The notes under the pieces are model-generated. The model was not told the DNA's origin. It made no database searches and saw only the letters and a program-made list of their open reading frames with translations. A DNA stretch of 64,000 bases from Croceibacterium sp. TMG7-5b_MA50 (GTDB taxonomy: Bacteria > Pseudomonadota > Alphaproteobacteria > Sphingomonadales > Sphingomonadaceae). Where the stretch lies: positions 2,808,001 to 2,872,000 of the forward strand of contig NZ_CP156082.1 of assembly GCF_039830145.1 (NCBI RefSeq), written 5' to 3'. Shown here in pieces: positions 8,903 through 17,522 of the stretch (its first letter is position 1; every line of letters begins with the position of its first letter). The translations under genes and the position numbers were made by a program.

Positions 8903-11899
8903 TCAGAAGCCGAGGCGGAGATTGCCGCCCACGGTCCATGATGCCCGGTCCACCTGCACTGCCCCCAGTTCCGCGCTGGTGAACAGGCTTGCGGCCCCGC
9001 GTCCGTCAGCGACCTCGGCGCCATACAGCGCCTCCGCTACCAGCCGGCGCTGTTCGGGTGCACCGATCCGGGCATCGCGCGCAACCAGGCCGATCTCGCC
9101 CGTCTGGCGGTCGATCACCTCCCGCTGACGGTACTGGAACGTGCCGTCCTCAGTCGTCAGCGGCTGAGCCAGTGACAGGCGCAGCCGGTCACTGCCGCCC
9201 AACAGGGCCTGCTTGGCGATGCCGAGCTGGAAGGCGGTGCTGCGGGTGTTCGACAATTGCAGCGCCGCATCACGCCCGCTGGTGCTGTTCGCCACTGTGC
9301 CGCTGGCGAACAAGCTGAACCCCGCCGCGAGAGCCGCATCGGCTGCCAGCGTCACGCCGGTGCTGGTGGCGCCGCGGCCGAAATCGCCGGGATTGACGGA
9401 ACGAACGCCCAGAAAAGCGCCATCTTCCTGCAGCCGAGTGGCGGATGCGGACAAGGCGATCGCCTGCGCCGGCCGCCAGGTGAGCTTGGCCTGCGTGGCC
9501 ATCGCACGGTAGTCGCCCATGCGTTCCAGCAGAACGGTGTCCGCCGGATCGAAGAACGCCCCTGCCAGGTCCTGCTCGATCGCGCGGTCCTGCCGCGTCA
9601 CGCCGACTTGCAGGTCCACCCCGCGCATCAGCCGCACAGTGCTGGCGACATGCGCGCCGCCGCTGGCGAAGCCGAGCAGCGGGTTCGCGCCGCCGGTCTG
9701 CGGATTGAAGTCGCCCGTCATCTGCAGGCCGGCCGTGCCGCCCAGCAGCAACGCGCCGTCACCATGACCGAAGCCGACGGAGAAGGCGCTGTCGGGCGCG
9801 GTCAGTTCCATGCTGGTGCGCAATTGCAGACGGTCGATGCCCTGCGATCCCGGCACCTGCTGCTGCCGGCCGCGCATGGTGAGCGTCCAGCCATCAGCCA
9901 GCGGCGCGGTCGTCCCCGGCATGCTGTCGGTCAGCGCCGCGATGTGCCGGTTGCTGGCGCCGCCGCCAATCCATCCGATCATCCGGTGATAGACGAATTC
10001 CTGGAATGAACGACCGGCCAGGCTGGCGTTGAACAGGCGGTTCGTCAGCGGGATCAGGAAGTCACGCTCCGCGCTGTCGACCTTTTCGAAAGCGGTGAAG
10101 TAGGCGTCGCGTGCCGTCCAGGATGCCTGTACGCCATTGCGGCGCAGCGTGACGGCGGCAACCTCCTGCGTCTGGAAACCGTTGACGAGGTAGTATTTCA
10201 GGGTGCTGAAATCGAGCGGCGCCTGCGACGCCTCGATATCCAGCAGGCCATGGCCGTAGACCGGATCGACGCCCGGCGCGCCCAGGTCCTGTGCGCTTTC
10301 CAGGATGATCTTGGCCGTGGCGCGTGGTGCGTTCTTCAGCCAGGGCCAGCGATCATGCAGCAGCGCGATCGCACCCGATACCAGCGGTGCGGCGAAGGAG
10401 GTGCCGGACATGCGGGTGACGCCGCCGTGGCCGTCGGACACCAGGATCAGTTCGCCCGGCGCCACCAGGAAGCGGTTCATCAGAAGGCCGCTTTCCTTCA
10501 GGTAGTCCGCCTTCTCGAACGTACCGCGTCCGCGTGCCCAGACGGCGGTGTTCTTGCAGATGCCGCCATCGGTCAGGCACGCGGTGCCGGGAGTGTTGCT
10601 GAAGGGGGAGATCACGCCACCCGGCCCGACCGAACCGACCACCAGGAAGGTGGAATCGAGCGCGCCGTTCATTTCGATATTGGTCGGCTGAGCGACGCCG
10701 TCATTGCCGGCGGCGATGACGTAGGTGACCTTGTCCTTGTGGCTGTCGATCGACGAATGGCGGAACACGCCCCGCCATTCACCCGGCAGCACCTGTCCGC
10801 TGACGCCCAGCGACAGGTTGACGACGCTGGCCCCGGCACGGACGACCGCCTCGACCCCCGTGCGGACATCGGTCCAACTCGCGGTCATGGTGTGGTCGAA
10901 CGGGTTGTAGGCGGCAATGCGCGCATCGGGCGCGATGCCCATCACGCCATGCCCGTCATGCGATGCGACCATCAAGCTGCCGACGGCGGTGCCATGCGGG
11001 TTGGCGACATCCTCGTACCCGCCGTCATACACCACCTTGGATGCGACATCGCTGTCCGCCGCGGCGAAGAAGTCGACCAGGCCGATCGTGGTATTGCGCC
11101 CGCCGCCCTGCACCTGCGTCAGCGCCGGACGCCAGTTGACCGCGTTCATCCAATGATCCGCGCTGTCGAGGCCGGAGAACAGCAGCAGATTGTCATGCCA
11201 GTCGAGCAGCATCAGCTGCCGTTCGACCGGTTCCAGCGTGGCGAGCGATTGCGGGTCCGCGGGATCGAGACCCCATTTGGTCCAGAACGCATCGGCGAAG
11301 CCGCCCGCGAAGGACTGGCCCGTCTTCGCGGTGACACGATCCCCCCAGATGCCGGCGGCGTCCTGCTGCATCTGTTGCAGCAGGCTGGCGACCGCCGCGT
11401 AGTCGCCGCTGGTGCCGGCCCCGGCCCAGGCCTGCAGAGTGGCGGTGCTGTGCGGGAAGAACTGGTCGCTGAACGCCCGGATATAGCCGGTCTGCGGCGA
11501 CAGATCGCCGCCTTCCGGCGTCAGCGTGCCCCAGAACGCGCGGATGTAGCCGGTGTAGGGGTCCAAATCGCCGCCGAATGCGCGAATGTAGCCGGTATGC
11601 GGATCGACACCGCCCGCAAAGGCGCGGATGTAGCCGGTATAAGGCGTGATGTCCCCGTCGAACGCACGGATATAGCCGGTGTGCGGATCGAGAGCCCCCT
11701 CGAACGCGCGGATATAGCCGGTCTGCGGATCGACCGAATGGAAGGCGCGGATATAGCCAGTCATCGGCCGGATCGGCCCGGTCATCGCGGCGGCATTCGT
11801 GTCGCTGCTCTGCGCTGCCGCCGGACTGCCCGCTGCCAGCGGCAGCATCATCATGCCGGCCGTCGCCAGCAGCCCTACCCTGTTGAACCGTGTGCGCAC
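8903..11899 (-). CDS. Secreted subtilisin-like (S8) serine protease with TGYIRAF repeats and C-terminal barrel-like domain
   Basis: The 998-residue product starts at GTG 11899, preceded by a strong AGGAGG; an upstream in-frame ATG at 11941 lacks such a site. A signal peptide ends near PAAAQ. Residues 47-143 carry seven TGYIRAF repeats. The S8 catalytic domain follows: Asp about 276 (IGLVDFF), His about 302 (NPHGTAVGSL), oxyanion Asn about 399 (AAGNDG) and Ser about 501 (MSGTSFAAP). The last 300 or so residues are strand-rich and end in Leu-Arg-Leu-Gly-Phe. This suggests an autotransporter barrel or membrane-embedded tail, so the protease is probably surface-displayed or secreted. Its substrate is unknown. 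Confidence 0.85.
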   Translation of the reverse strand: MRTRFNRVGLLATAGMMMLPLAAGSPAAAQSSDTNAAAMTGPIRPMTGYIRAFHSVDPQTGYIRAFEGALDPHTGYIRAFDGDITPYTGYIRAFAGGVDPHTGYIRAFGGDLDPYTGYIRAFWGTLTPEGGDLSPQTGYIRAFSDQFFPHSTATLQAWAGAGTSGDYAAVASLLQQMQQDAAGIWGDRVTAKTGQSFAGGFADAFWTKWGLDPADPQSLATLEPVERQLMLLDWHDNLLLFSGLDSADHWMNAVNWRPALTQVQGGGRNTTIGLVDFFAAADSDVASKVVYDGGYEDVANPHGTAVGSLMVASHDGHGVMGIAPDARIAAYNPFDHTMTASWTDVRTGVEAVVRAGASVVNLSLGVSGQVLPGEWRGVFRHSSIDSHKDKVTYVIAAGNDGVAQPTNIEMNGALDSTFLVVGSVGPGGVISPFSNTPGTACLTDGGICKNTAVWARGRGTFEKADYLKESGLLMNRFLVAPGELILVSDGHGGVTRMSGTSFAAPLVSGAIALLHDRWPWLKNAPRATAKIILESAQDLGAPGVDPVYGHGLLDIEASQAPLDFSTLKYYLVNGFQTQEVAAVTLRRNGVQASWTARDAYFTAFEKVDSAERDFLIPLTNRLFNASLAGRSFQEFVYHRMIGWIGGGASNRHIAALTDSMPGTTAPLADGWTLTMRGRQQQVPGSQGIDRLQLRTSMELTAPDSAFSVGFGHGDGALLLGGTAGLQMTGDFNPQTGGANPLLGFASGGAHVASTVRLMRGVDLQVGVTRQDRAIEQDLAGAFFDPADTVLLERMGDYRAMATQAKLTWRPAQAIALSASATRLQEDGAFLGVRSVNPGDFGRGATSTGVTLAADAALAAGFSLFASGTVANSTSGRDAALQLSNTRSTAFQLGIAKQALLGGSDRLRLSLAQPLTTEDGTFQYRQREVIDRQTGEIGLVARDARIGAPEQRRLVAEALYGAEVADGRGAASLFTSAELGAVQVDRASWTVGGNLRLGF
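11471..11761 (-). repeat. Seven in-frame TGYIRAF repeats (mostly 42-base period)
   Basis: Within the protease N-terminus the heptapeptide TGYIRAF occurs seven times without a single substitution. The spacings between starts are 13, 14, 14, 14, 14 and 21 residues. The linkers vary but are usually acidic or glycine-rich and end in Pro plus one residue (PQ, PH, PY). The DNA of each copy is nearly identical, with only scattered third-base changes. This suggests recent duplication or strong selection. Confidence 0.95.
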
Positions 11900-11904
11900 C
11901 CGTG

Positions 11905-11911
11905 CCCTCCT
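11905..11911 (-). promoter_or_regulatory. Ribosome binding site deciding a GTG start
   Basis: On the minus strand the sequence AGGAGGG lies a few bases before GTG 11899. It places the protease start 14 codons inside the longest open frame and gives a well-formed signal peptide (MRTRFNRVGLLATAGMM). Confidence 0.7.
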
Positions 11912-12005
11912 GTTGCATGACCCGACTCGGCTGCGGGACATGGGATGATCATGGGCGGGCGCCGGTATGCGGCGGGCAAAGGATCGGGGTTAACGGCGGG
12001 TTACC

Positions 12006-13307
12006 TCAGCCCTGCGTGCTTCCACCCCGTACCAGCCGGACCGTGCCTGCCGGCGCGCGTCGCGCCGGGCGTTCCTCGCCCCGCGTGCGCAGGAAGGCGA
12101 TCAGGTCGGGCAAGGGCACGGGCCGCGATATGTGGTAGCCCTGCAGCGCGTCGCAGCCCATCACCTGCAGCAGCGACTGGCACATGGCGTCCTCCACCCC
12201 CTCCGCGGTGACGGTCATGTCCATGGCATGGGCAAGGTCGATGGAGGCGCGCACGATCAACGGGTCGCGGTTGCTGCTTGTCAGCTGGCTGACGAACATC
12301 TTGTCGATCTTCAGTTCGTTGACGGGCAGCCGCTTCAGATAGGCGAGGCTGGACAGCCCCGATCCGAAATCGTCGATCGCCACCGGGATCTGCGCGGCGG
12401 CGAGCGCCGCCAGCGTCTCGATCGCAGCCTCCGGATCCTCGATCACGCTGGTTTCGGTGATCTCGATCCCGACCCGTGGGGGCGTCCCGGCGATCAGCCG
12501 CATCACCTCCGTCATGAAGGCCTGATCCGCTAGCAGCGGACCGGACATGTTGACGAACACCGTCAACGGCTGGCCCGCCGCCTCCAGCACGGCAAGGTCG
12601 CGCAGCACCTGGCGGATGACCCACAGCGTCACGTCGCGGATCATGCCGGTGCGTTCGGCCAGCGTGATCATGCGCAGCGTGTTGACCGCGCCGAACCGGG
12701 GGGAGACCCAGCGCAGCAGCGCCTCCGCCGACAGGTGCAGGCCGGTGCGGCAGTCCAGCTTCGGCTGGTAGACCAGCGTCAGCTCGTTACCGGCCAGTGC
12801 CCCCGGCAGGGCGCGCAGTAGAGCGAGGTCGTCGAGTTGCACCGGAATGGGCAGTGCGGGATCGACATGGCGGATGCGCCCGCTGCCGGCGTCGTCACCC
12901 GACAGGGTGGCGATTACCGCATCGAACAGCTCGTCCGTGATGGCGGCCTGCCCGGTCGGGATCGCGGCGAAAGCGACGGTGCCGGTCAGCTGGAAACTGA
13001 CGCCGCCGATCTCCAGCCGGCGTTCCAGCAGTGTAAGGCATCCCGCCAGATCGTTGCGCGCGGCGGCGGCGTCGGCTGCGCGGAAGGTGAATTCGATGGT
13101 GTCATGCCCGATCCGGCCGACCGATCCCGCCTGCATCGCCGCCAGGATGCGGTCGGCGGCGCGAACCAGGATGCGGTTGGCGATCTCGAACCCGACCGTG
13201 CGACGGGCTGCGATGAACCGTTCAAAGCTCATCACGGCGAAGTACCGGGTGCGCCGGTCGGCATCGTGCCGGGTGCGGGGGGCCGATCTGCGCGTCATGT
13301 CCGCCAT
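12006..13307 (-). CDS. Cyclic-di-GMP phosphodiesterase (EAL domain) with degenerate GGDEF-like N-terminus
   Basis: The 433-residue product has a C-terminal EAL domain (about 160-415) with all signature motifs: AEALLRW (EAL at 195-197), FVNMS (N253), EITET (282-286), IDDFGSG (D312/D313), LKIDK (K333), AEGVE (E369) and QGYHISRP (Q389). It is therefore expected to hydrolyse c-di-GMP. The N-terminal 150 residues look like a GGDEF fold without the signature; GHDTIEF occupies that place, so no cyclase activity is expected. It has no signal peptide or membrane segment and so is cytoplasmic. It is divergent from the AEC gene and on the same strand as the protease. Confidence 0.88.
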   Translation of the reverse strand: MADMTRRSAPRTRHDADRRTRYFAVMSFERFIAARRTVGFEIANRILVRAADRILAAMQAGSVGRIGHDTIEFTFRAADAAAARNDLAGCLTLLERRLEIGGVSFQLTGTVAFAAIPTGQAAITDELFDAVIATLSGDDAGSGRIRHVDPALPIPVQLDDLALLRALPGALAGNELTLVYQPKLDCRTGLHLSAEALLRWVSPRFGAVNTLRMITLAERTGMIRDVTLWVIRQVLRDLAVLEAAGQPLTVFVNMSGPLLADQAFMTEVMRLIAGTPPRVGIEITETSVIEDPEAAIETLAALAAAQIPVAIDDFGSGLSSLAYLKRLPVNELKIDKMFVSQLTSSNRDPLIVRASIDLAHAMDMTVTAEGVEDAMCQSLLQVMGCDALQGYHISRPVPLPDLIAFLRTRGEERPARRAPAGTVRLVRGGSTQG

Positions 13308-13378
13308 CGTGCGGCGGCAATGGTAAAGGGCGGGTTGACGCGGTGCCCTGCGCCTTTGCGCATCGGCGGGGCGCGGCT

Positions 13379-14335
13379 ATGCGCACCGGCAGCGTGCTGG
13401 CGATCCTGTTCATCATCCTGCCGATCTTCGGGCTGATCGCTGCGGGCTGGGCGCTGCGACGGGTCGGCGTCTTCGGCGCGGGTACCACGGCCGAACTCAA
13501 TCGCTTCGTCATCTGGCTGGCCCTGCCGGCGCTGATGTTCGACATCGTGGCGACCGCGCGGTGGGCGGATATCTGGCAGCCGGGCTATATCGGCGCGTTC
13601 AGCGGCGGGATCGCCGTGATCTTCTGCGCCACGATACTGGTCGGCCGCGCGCTGCGCCGGTCCCTGCCCGATGCGGTGGTGGACGGACTGAACGCCGGTT
13701 ACTCCAACACCGCCTATGTCGGCTTCCCCCTGGCGGCAGCGGCGCTCGGGCCGGGGTCGCGCACGGGGGTGCTGATCGCCTGCATCCTGACCATGACCAT
13801 CCTGTTCGCGATCTCCCTGGCGCTGGTGGAGTTGGGCCTGCACGGCCGCGGCGCAGGAGGCGGGATCGGCGCCATCGCGCAGCGGGTCGGCACGCGGCTG
13901 GTGCGCAGTCCGCTGGTAGTGGCGCCCGCAATCGGGGCGCTGGTGCTGGCGAGTGGTCTCGGCCTGCCGGCGCCGCTGCATGCCTTTGCCAGCCTGCTGG
14001 GCGCCGCGGCCAGCCCGTGTGCGCTGGTGGCGCTGGGGCTGTTCCTGGGGGAGCAGCGGCGCGAAGGGGAGCAGGCGCTGCCGACGGTGGCGGCGCTCAC
14101 GGCGCTGAAGCTGATCGGCCAGCCGCTCGTCACCTGGGTGCTGGCGGTGCAGGTCTTCGCGCTGGATGCGCGTACGACGACGCTGGCGGTGCTGATCGCG
14201 GCATTGCCGACGGGCACCGGCGCGTGGATGGTCAGCGCCATCTATACCCGCGATCCGGCGGTGACGGCGAGGGTGCTGCTGGCGACCACAATCGGTTCGG
14301 TACTGACGCTGACGGTGCTGCTGAGCGTCATCTAG
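13379..14335 (+). CDS. AEC-family transporter (auxin efflux carrier type)
   Basis: The 318-residue product is highly hydrophobic, with about ten membrane segments in two halves. It opens with an N-terminal segment ending in AGWALRRVGV, followed by LNRFVIWLALPALMF, and has the YSNTAYVGFPL motif typical of AEC permeases. The family moves carboxylic acids or similar anions; the substrate here cannot be told. ATG 13379 is preferred to an upstream in-frame ATG at 13343 because the membrane-proximal homology begins there. It is transcribed divergently from the EAL gene. Confidence 0.82.
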   Translation: MRTGSVLAILFIILPIFGLIAAGWALRRVGVFGAGTTAELNRFVIWLALPALMFDIVATARWADIWQPGYIGAFSGGIAVIFCATILVGRALRRSLPDAVVDGLNAGYSNTAYVGFPLAAAALGPGSRTGVLIACILTMTILFAISLALVELGLHGRGAGGGIGAIAQRVGTRLVRSPLVVAPAIGALVLASGLGLPAPLHAFASLLGAAASPCALVALGLFLGEQRREGEQALPTVAALTALKLIGQPLVTWVLAVQVFALDARTTTLAVLIAALPTGTGAWMVSAIYTRDPAVTARVLLATTIGSVLTLTVLLSVI

Positions 14336-14467
14336 GCCCCTGGGCCAGCCGGAAGTTTACACTAAGTTGACACCTCCCGCGATCGCTCCTGCCGGCGACG
14401 GCGCTGCATCGGCAGATGGTTCACCGAACCGCTTGGGCGTAATTGGGCGGTGTAGGAAAGCGGTTTG

Positions 14468-15088
14468 TCACCCCCCGCTGGCACCGCTGCCCAGCATCGA
14501 CAGGCCGAAGCCGATCGCGGCGATGCTGGCGGCAAAGGCGATCAGCATCAGCAGCCCGTCGCGCACCAGCATGGCGAGGCCGAAGGCGGCGATCGCCGCC
14601 ATCGGCGCCGTGGTGGCGAGGGGGATAAGCTCCAGCGGGGGGATGGTGAAGGTGAGGCCGATGATCACCAGCGCCGCGATCTTCTGGAACAGGGGGCTGG
14701 TCAGCATCGGCAGGCGGCCGTGAAACCAGCGGTCGAGCCAGCGGGCGAGACCGCCCAGCTTGTCCGCCGCCTTCCTGACCTTTTCCGCCTTGGCGGAGCG
14801 GTTGGTGATGAAGCCGGGCAGCCACAGATGCTTGCGCCCCAGCAGCAGTTGCACCGCCGTGATGACGATCATCACCGCCAGCAGCGTGGGGAGGGTGGGG
14901 ATGGAGCCGATCGGGCTGATGTCGATCAATGCCGGGATCAGCAGGAACGGGCCGAAGCTGCGCTGGCCCATGGCCTGCACCACGTCGCCGATGCTGACCT
15001 TGTCCTGCCGGTCGGCCAGTTCCTTCAGCCGGGCGAGGATATCTTCCACATTGTGGACCTCGCCGCCCTGTTCATCCTGTTCAGCCAT
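14468..15088 (-). CDS. exoD: ExoD-family membrane protein
   Basis: The 206-residue product matches the ExoD family in length and pattern. A charged N-terminal helix with VSIGDVVQAMGQRSFGPFLL is followed by hydrophobic segments around PALIDISPIGSIPT and the paired helices near the C-terminus. ExoD was named for an exopolysaccharide and alkali-sensitivity phenotype in rhizobia, and its biochemical role remains unclear. It lies 31 bases after ybdD on the same strand and may be cotranscribed with cstA-ybdD, although no function links them. Confidence 0.75.
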   Translation of the reverse strand: MAEQDEQGGEVHNVEDILARLKELADRQDKVSIGDVVQAMGQRSFGPFLLIPALIDISPIGSIPTLPTLLAVMIVITAVQLLLGRKHLWLPGFITNRSAKAEKVRKAADKLGGLARWLDRWFHGRLPMLTSPLFQKIAALVIIGLTFTIPPLELIPLATTAPMAAIAAFGLAMLVRDGLLMLIAFAASIAAIGFGLSMLGSGASGG

Positions 15089-15119
15089 TTCGGCAGAATG
15101 GCCAGCCCTGCGGAAGGTT

Positions 15120-15305
15120 TCAGCAGCAGCGCCCGCCGCCCTTGCCGCCGTAGCGGGCCTGCTGCCGGTCGCGGAAGAAGGCGGTGCGATCCATCACCGG
15201 CGCGCCCGGATGGTGCTGCGCCATGTGCCGGCAATAGGTGTCGTAATCGGGCAGCCCGACCATCGCGCGTGCCGTGCGCGCCAGCGTGGACCAGAGCGCG
15301 CTCAC
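15120..15305 (-). CDS. ybdD: YbdD/YjiX family small protein
   Basis: The 61-residue product has the family core VGLPDYDTYCRHMAQHHPG and ends in a Gly-rich Cys-Cys tail (GGKGGGRCC), as in YbdD/YjiX proteins. These small proteins are usually encoded just after CstA-type peptide or pyruvate transporters and are thought to assist them. The start overlaps the cstA stop by 4 bases, which implies translational coupling. The reading frame is too specific to be a shadow. Confidence 0.85.
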   Translation of the reverse strand: MSALWSTLARTARAMVGLPDYDTYCRHMAQHHPGAPVMDRTAFFRDRQQARYGGKGGGRCC

Positions 15306-17389
15306 GCGGCGACGCCCGCGGCGTCGAGCGCGCGGTCTTCCGCCGTGATGGGTGCGGACGCGCCGCCGATCTCCTGCGTGGTCGGCCTTGCCGCCACCCG
15401 CGCAGCCAGTATGGTGCGGATCGTGAAGCCGGCCAGTGCCAGCACGATCAGCAGGAACAGGCCGACCAGCGCCGCATCGATCCGGTCGTTCAGCACGATC
15501 GCGCGCATTGCATCCATGTCGCGCGCCGGGGCCAGCACCTGCCCCCGGTCGATCGCATCGGAGAAGCGGGCGGCGTGGGACAGGAAGCCGATTGCCGGAT
15601 CAGCGCTGAACAGCTTCAGCCACCCGGCCGACAATGTGCAGACCAGCAGCCAGACGGTCGGCACGGCAGTGACCCATGCGAAGCGGTCACGCTTCATCCG
15701 GAACAGCACCGCGGTGCCCAGCATCAGGGCAATGGCCGCGAGCATCTGGTTGGAGATGCCGAACACCGGCCACAGCGTGTTGACCCCGCCCAGCGGGTCG
15801 GTGACGCCCTGGTACAGGAAATACCCCCATGCAGCGACGCACAGCGCGGTGCACAGGATGCCCGCCACCTGCCCACGCTCCGCCACGAAGCGCGGGGCGG
15901 CGAGCGCCAGCAGGTCCTGCAGCATGAAGCGGCCGGCGCGGGTGCCGGCATCCACCGCGGTCAGGATGAACAACGCCTCGAACAGGATGGCGAAGTGGTA
16001 CCAGAACGCCTTCATCGCCGGCCCGCCGACGACGTGGCTGAAGATCTCCGCCATGGCGACCGCCAGCGTCGGCGCGCCGCCGGCACGGCTGATGATCGTC
16101 GCCTCGCCCACCTCCTGCGCGGGGCGGGCGATGGCGGTGGCATCGATGGGGAAGCCCATCGCCGTGACCGCCGCCGCCGCGCTGATCGGATCGCTGCCGA
16201 TCAGCGCAGTCGGGCTGTTCATGGTGAAGTAGATGCCGGGGTCGAGGATGGAGGCGCCGACCAGCGCCATGATCGCCACGAACGCCTCGGCCAGCATCGC
16301 GCCATAGCCGATCAGCGGCGCGTCCGTTTCCGCCGCGATCAGTTTAGGCGTGGTGCCGCTGGCGATCAGCGCGTGGAACCCGCTGACCGCGCCGCAGGCG
16401 ATGGTGATGAACAGGAACGGGAACAACGCGCCTGACCAGACCGGCCCGCCGCCCGCGATGAAGCGGGTCAGCGGGGGCATCTGCAATGGCGGCGCCATGA
16501 TGACGATGCCGATCGCCAGCGCCACGATCGCGCCGATCTTCAGGAAGGTGGACAGGTAATCACGCGGGGCCAGCAGCAGCCACACCGGCAGCACGGACGC
16601 GACCGCGCCATAGCCGATCAGCACGAAGCACAGCGCCTGCGGGCTGAAGGTGAAGGCCGGACCCCAGGTGGAGCTGGCGGCGACCTGTTCGCCATAGACG
16701 ATCGCCAGCAGCAGGCCGACCAGGCCGATCAGCGACACCTCGCCCACCCGGCCCGGCCGGATCCAGCGGGTGTAGATGCCCATGCCGATCGCCAGCGGCA
16801 CGGTGGCGGCGACGGTGAACAGGCCCCACGGACTTTCGGCGAGCGCCCGCACCACGATCAGCGCCAGCACCGCCAGGATGATGACCATGATCATGAAGGC
16901 GCCGACCAGCGCCAGCGTACCGGCGGTCTGCCCCATCTCCATCCGCACCAGTTCGCCCAGGCTGCGCCCGTCGCGCCGCATGGAAAGGAACAGGACGATG
17001 AAATCCTGCACCGCGCCGGCGAAGATCACCCCGAAGATGATCCACAGCGTGCCGGGCAGGTAGCCCATCTGCGCCGCCAGCACCGGCCCGACCAGCGGCC
17101 CCGCGCCCGCGATCGCGGCGAAATGGTGGCCGAACAGCACGGTGCGGTCCGTCGCCACATAATCGAGGCCATCCGCCCGCCGGATCGCCGGGGTCGGCCG
17201 CGCGCCGTCCAGCCGCATGACGTGCCGGGCGATGAACAGCGCATAATAGCGATAGGCGACGATGAAGCAGCCGAGAGCGGCGGTGACCACCCACAGCGCG
17301 TTGACCGGCTCCCCCCGCGACAGCGCGACCTGCGCCAGCGCGGCGAGGCCGACGGTGCCGATGGCGATCCAGGGCAGATGGCGCAGCAT
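15302..17389 (-). CDS. cstA: Carbon starvation protein CstA, pyruvate/peptide transporter
   Basis: The 695-residue integral membrane protein has about 16-18 hydrophobic segments and CstA signatures: AAIAGAGPLVGPVLAAQMGY, GAVQDF, LACGAVSGFHALIASGTT-like text near 16370, and GGVNTLWPVFGISNQML. CstA proteins take up pyruvate and/or peptides when carbon is limiting. The start is ATG 17389, preceded by GGGAGA; the frame extends upstream to 17449 but that part lacks family similarity. It is followed by the overlapping ybdD and is divergent from the polyketide synthase gene. Confidence 0.92.
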   Translation of the reverse strand: MLRHLPWIAIGTVGLAALAQVALSRGEPVNALWVVTAALGCFIVAYRYYALFIARHVMRLDGARPTPAIRRADGLDYVATDRTVLFGHHFAAIAGAGPLVGPVLAAQMGYLPGTLWIIFGVIFAGAVQDFIVLFLSMRRDGRSLGELVRMEMGQTAGTLALVGAFMIMVIILAVLALIVVRALAESPWGLFTVAATVPLAIGMGIYTRWIRPGRVGEVSLIGLVGLLLAIVYGEQVAASSTWGPAFTFSPQALCFVLIGYGAVASVLPVWLLLAPRDYLSTFLKIGAIVALAIGIVIMAPPLQMPPLTRFIAGGGPVWSGALFPFLFITIACGAVSGFHALIASGTTPKLIAAETDAPLIGYGAMLAEAFVAIMALVGASILDPGIYFTMNSPTALIGSDPISAAAAVTAMGFPIDATAIARPAQEVGEATIISRAGGAPTLAVAMAEIFSHVVGGPAMKAFWYHFAILFEALFILTAVDAGTRAGRFMLQDLLALAAPRFVAERGQVAGILCTALCVAAWGYFLYQGVTDPLGGVNTLWPVFGISNQMLAAIALMLGTAVLFRMKRDRFAWVTAVPTVWLLVCTLSAGWLKLFSADPAIGFLSHAARFSDAIDRGQVLAPARDMDAMRAIVLNDRIDAALVGLFLLIVLALAGFTIRTILAARVAARPTTQEIGGASAPITAEDRALDAAGVAA

Positions 17390-17522
17390 GGTCGTGTCTC
17401 CCGGTTTGCTCCCGCACATAGCCTTTGCAGATGGGCGGGCGGGGGCCAACCGGCAAAATCGCGTGGCGTCCGGCCCGTTGTCACGCCCCGTGCGTTGATG
17501 AGGTCACAGCAAGGGTCGATTA

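Noticed and set aside
10250-11920. 556-codon plus-strand frame over the S8 protease repeats
   Set aside because: Its repetitive sequence is only the reverse reading of the TGYIRAF DNA repeats.
14465-16435. 656-codon plus-strand frame across exoD and cstA
   Set aside because: It is antisense to three confident genes and has Gln/Arg/His-rich composition.
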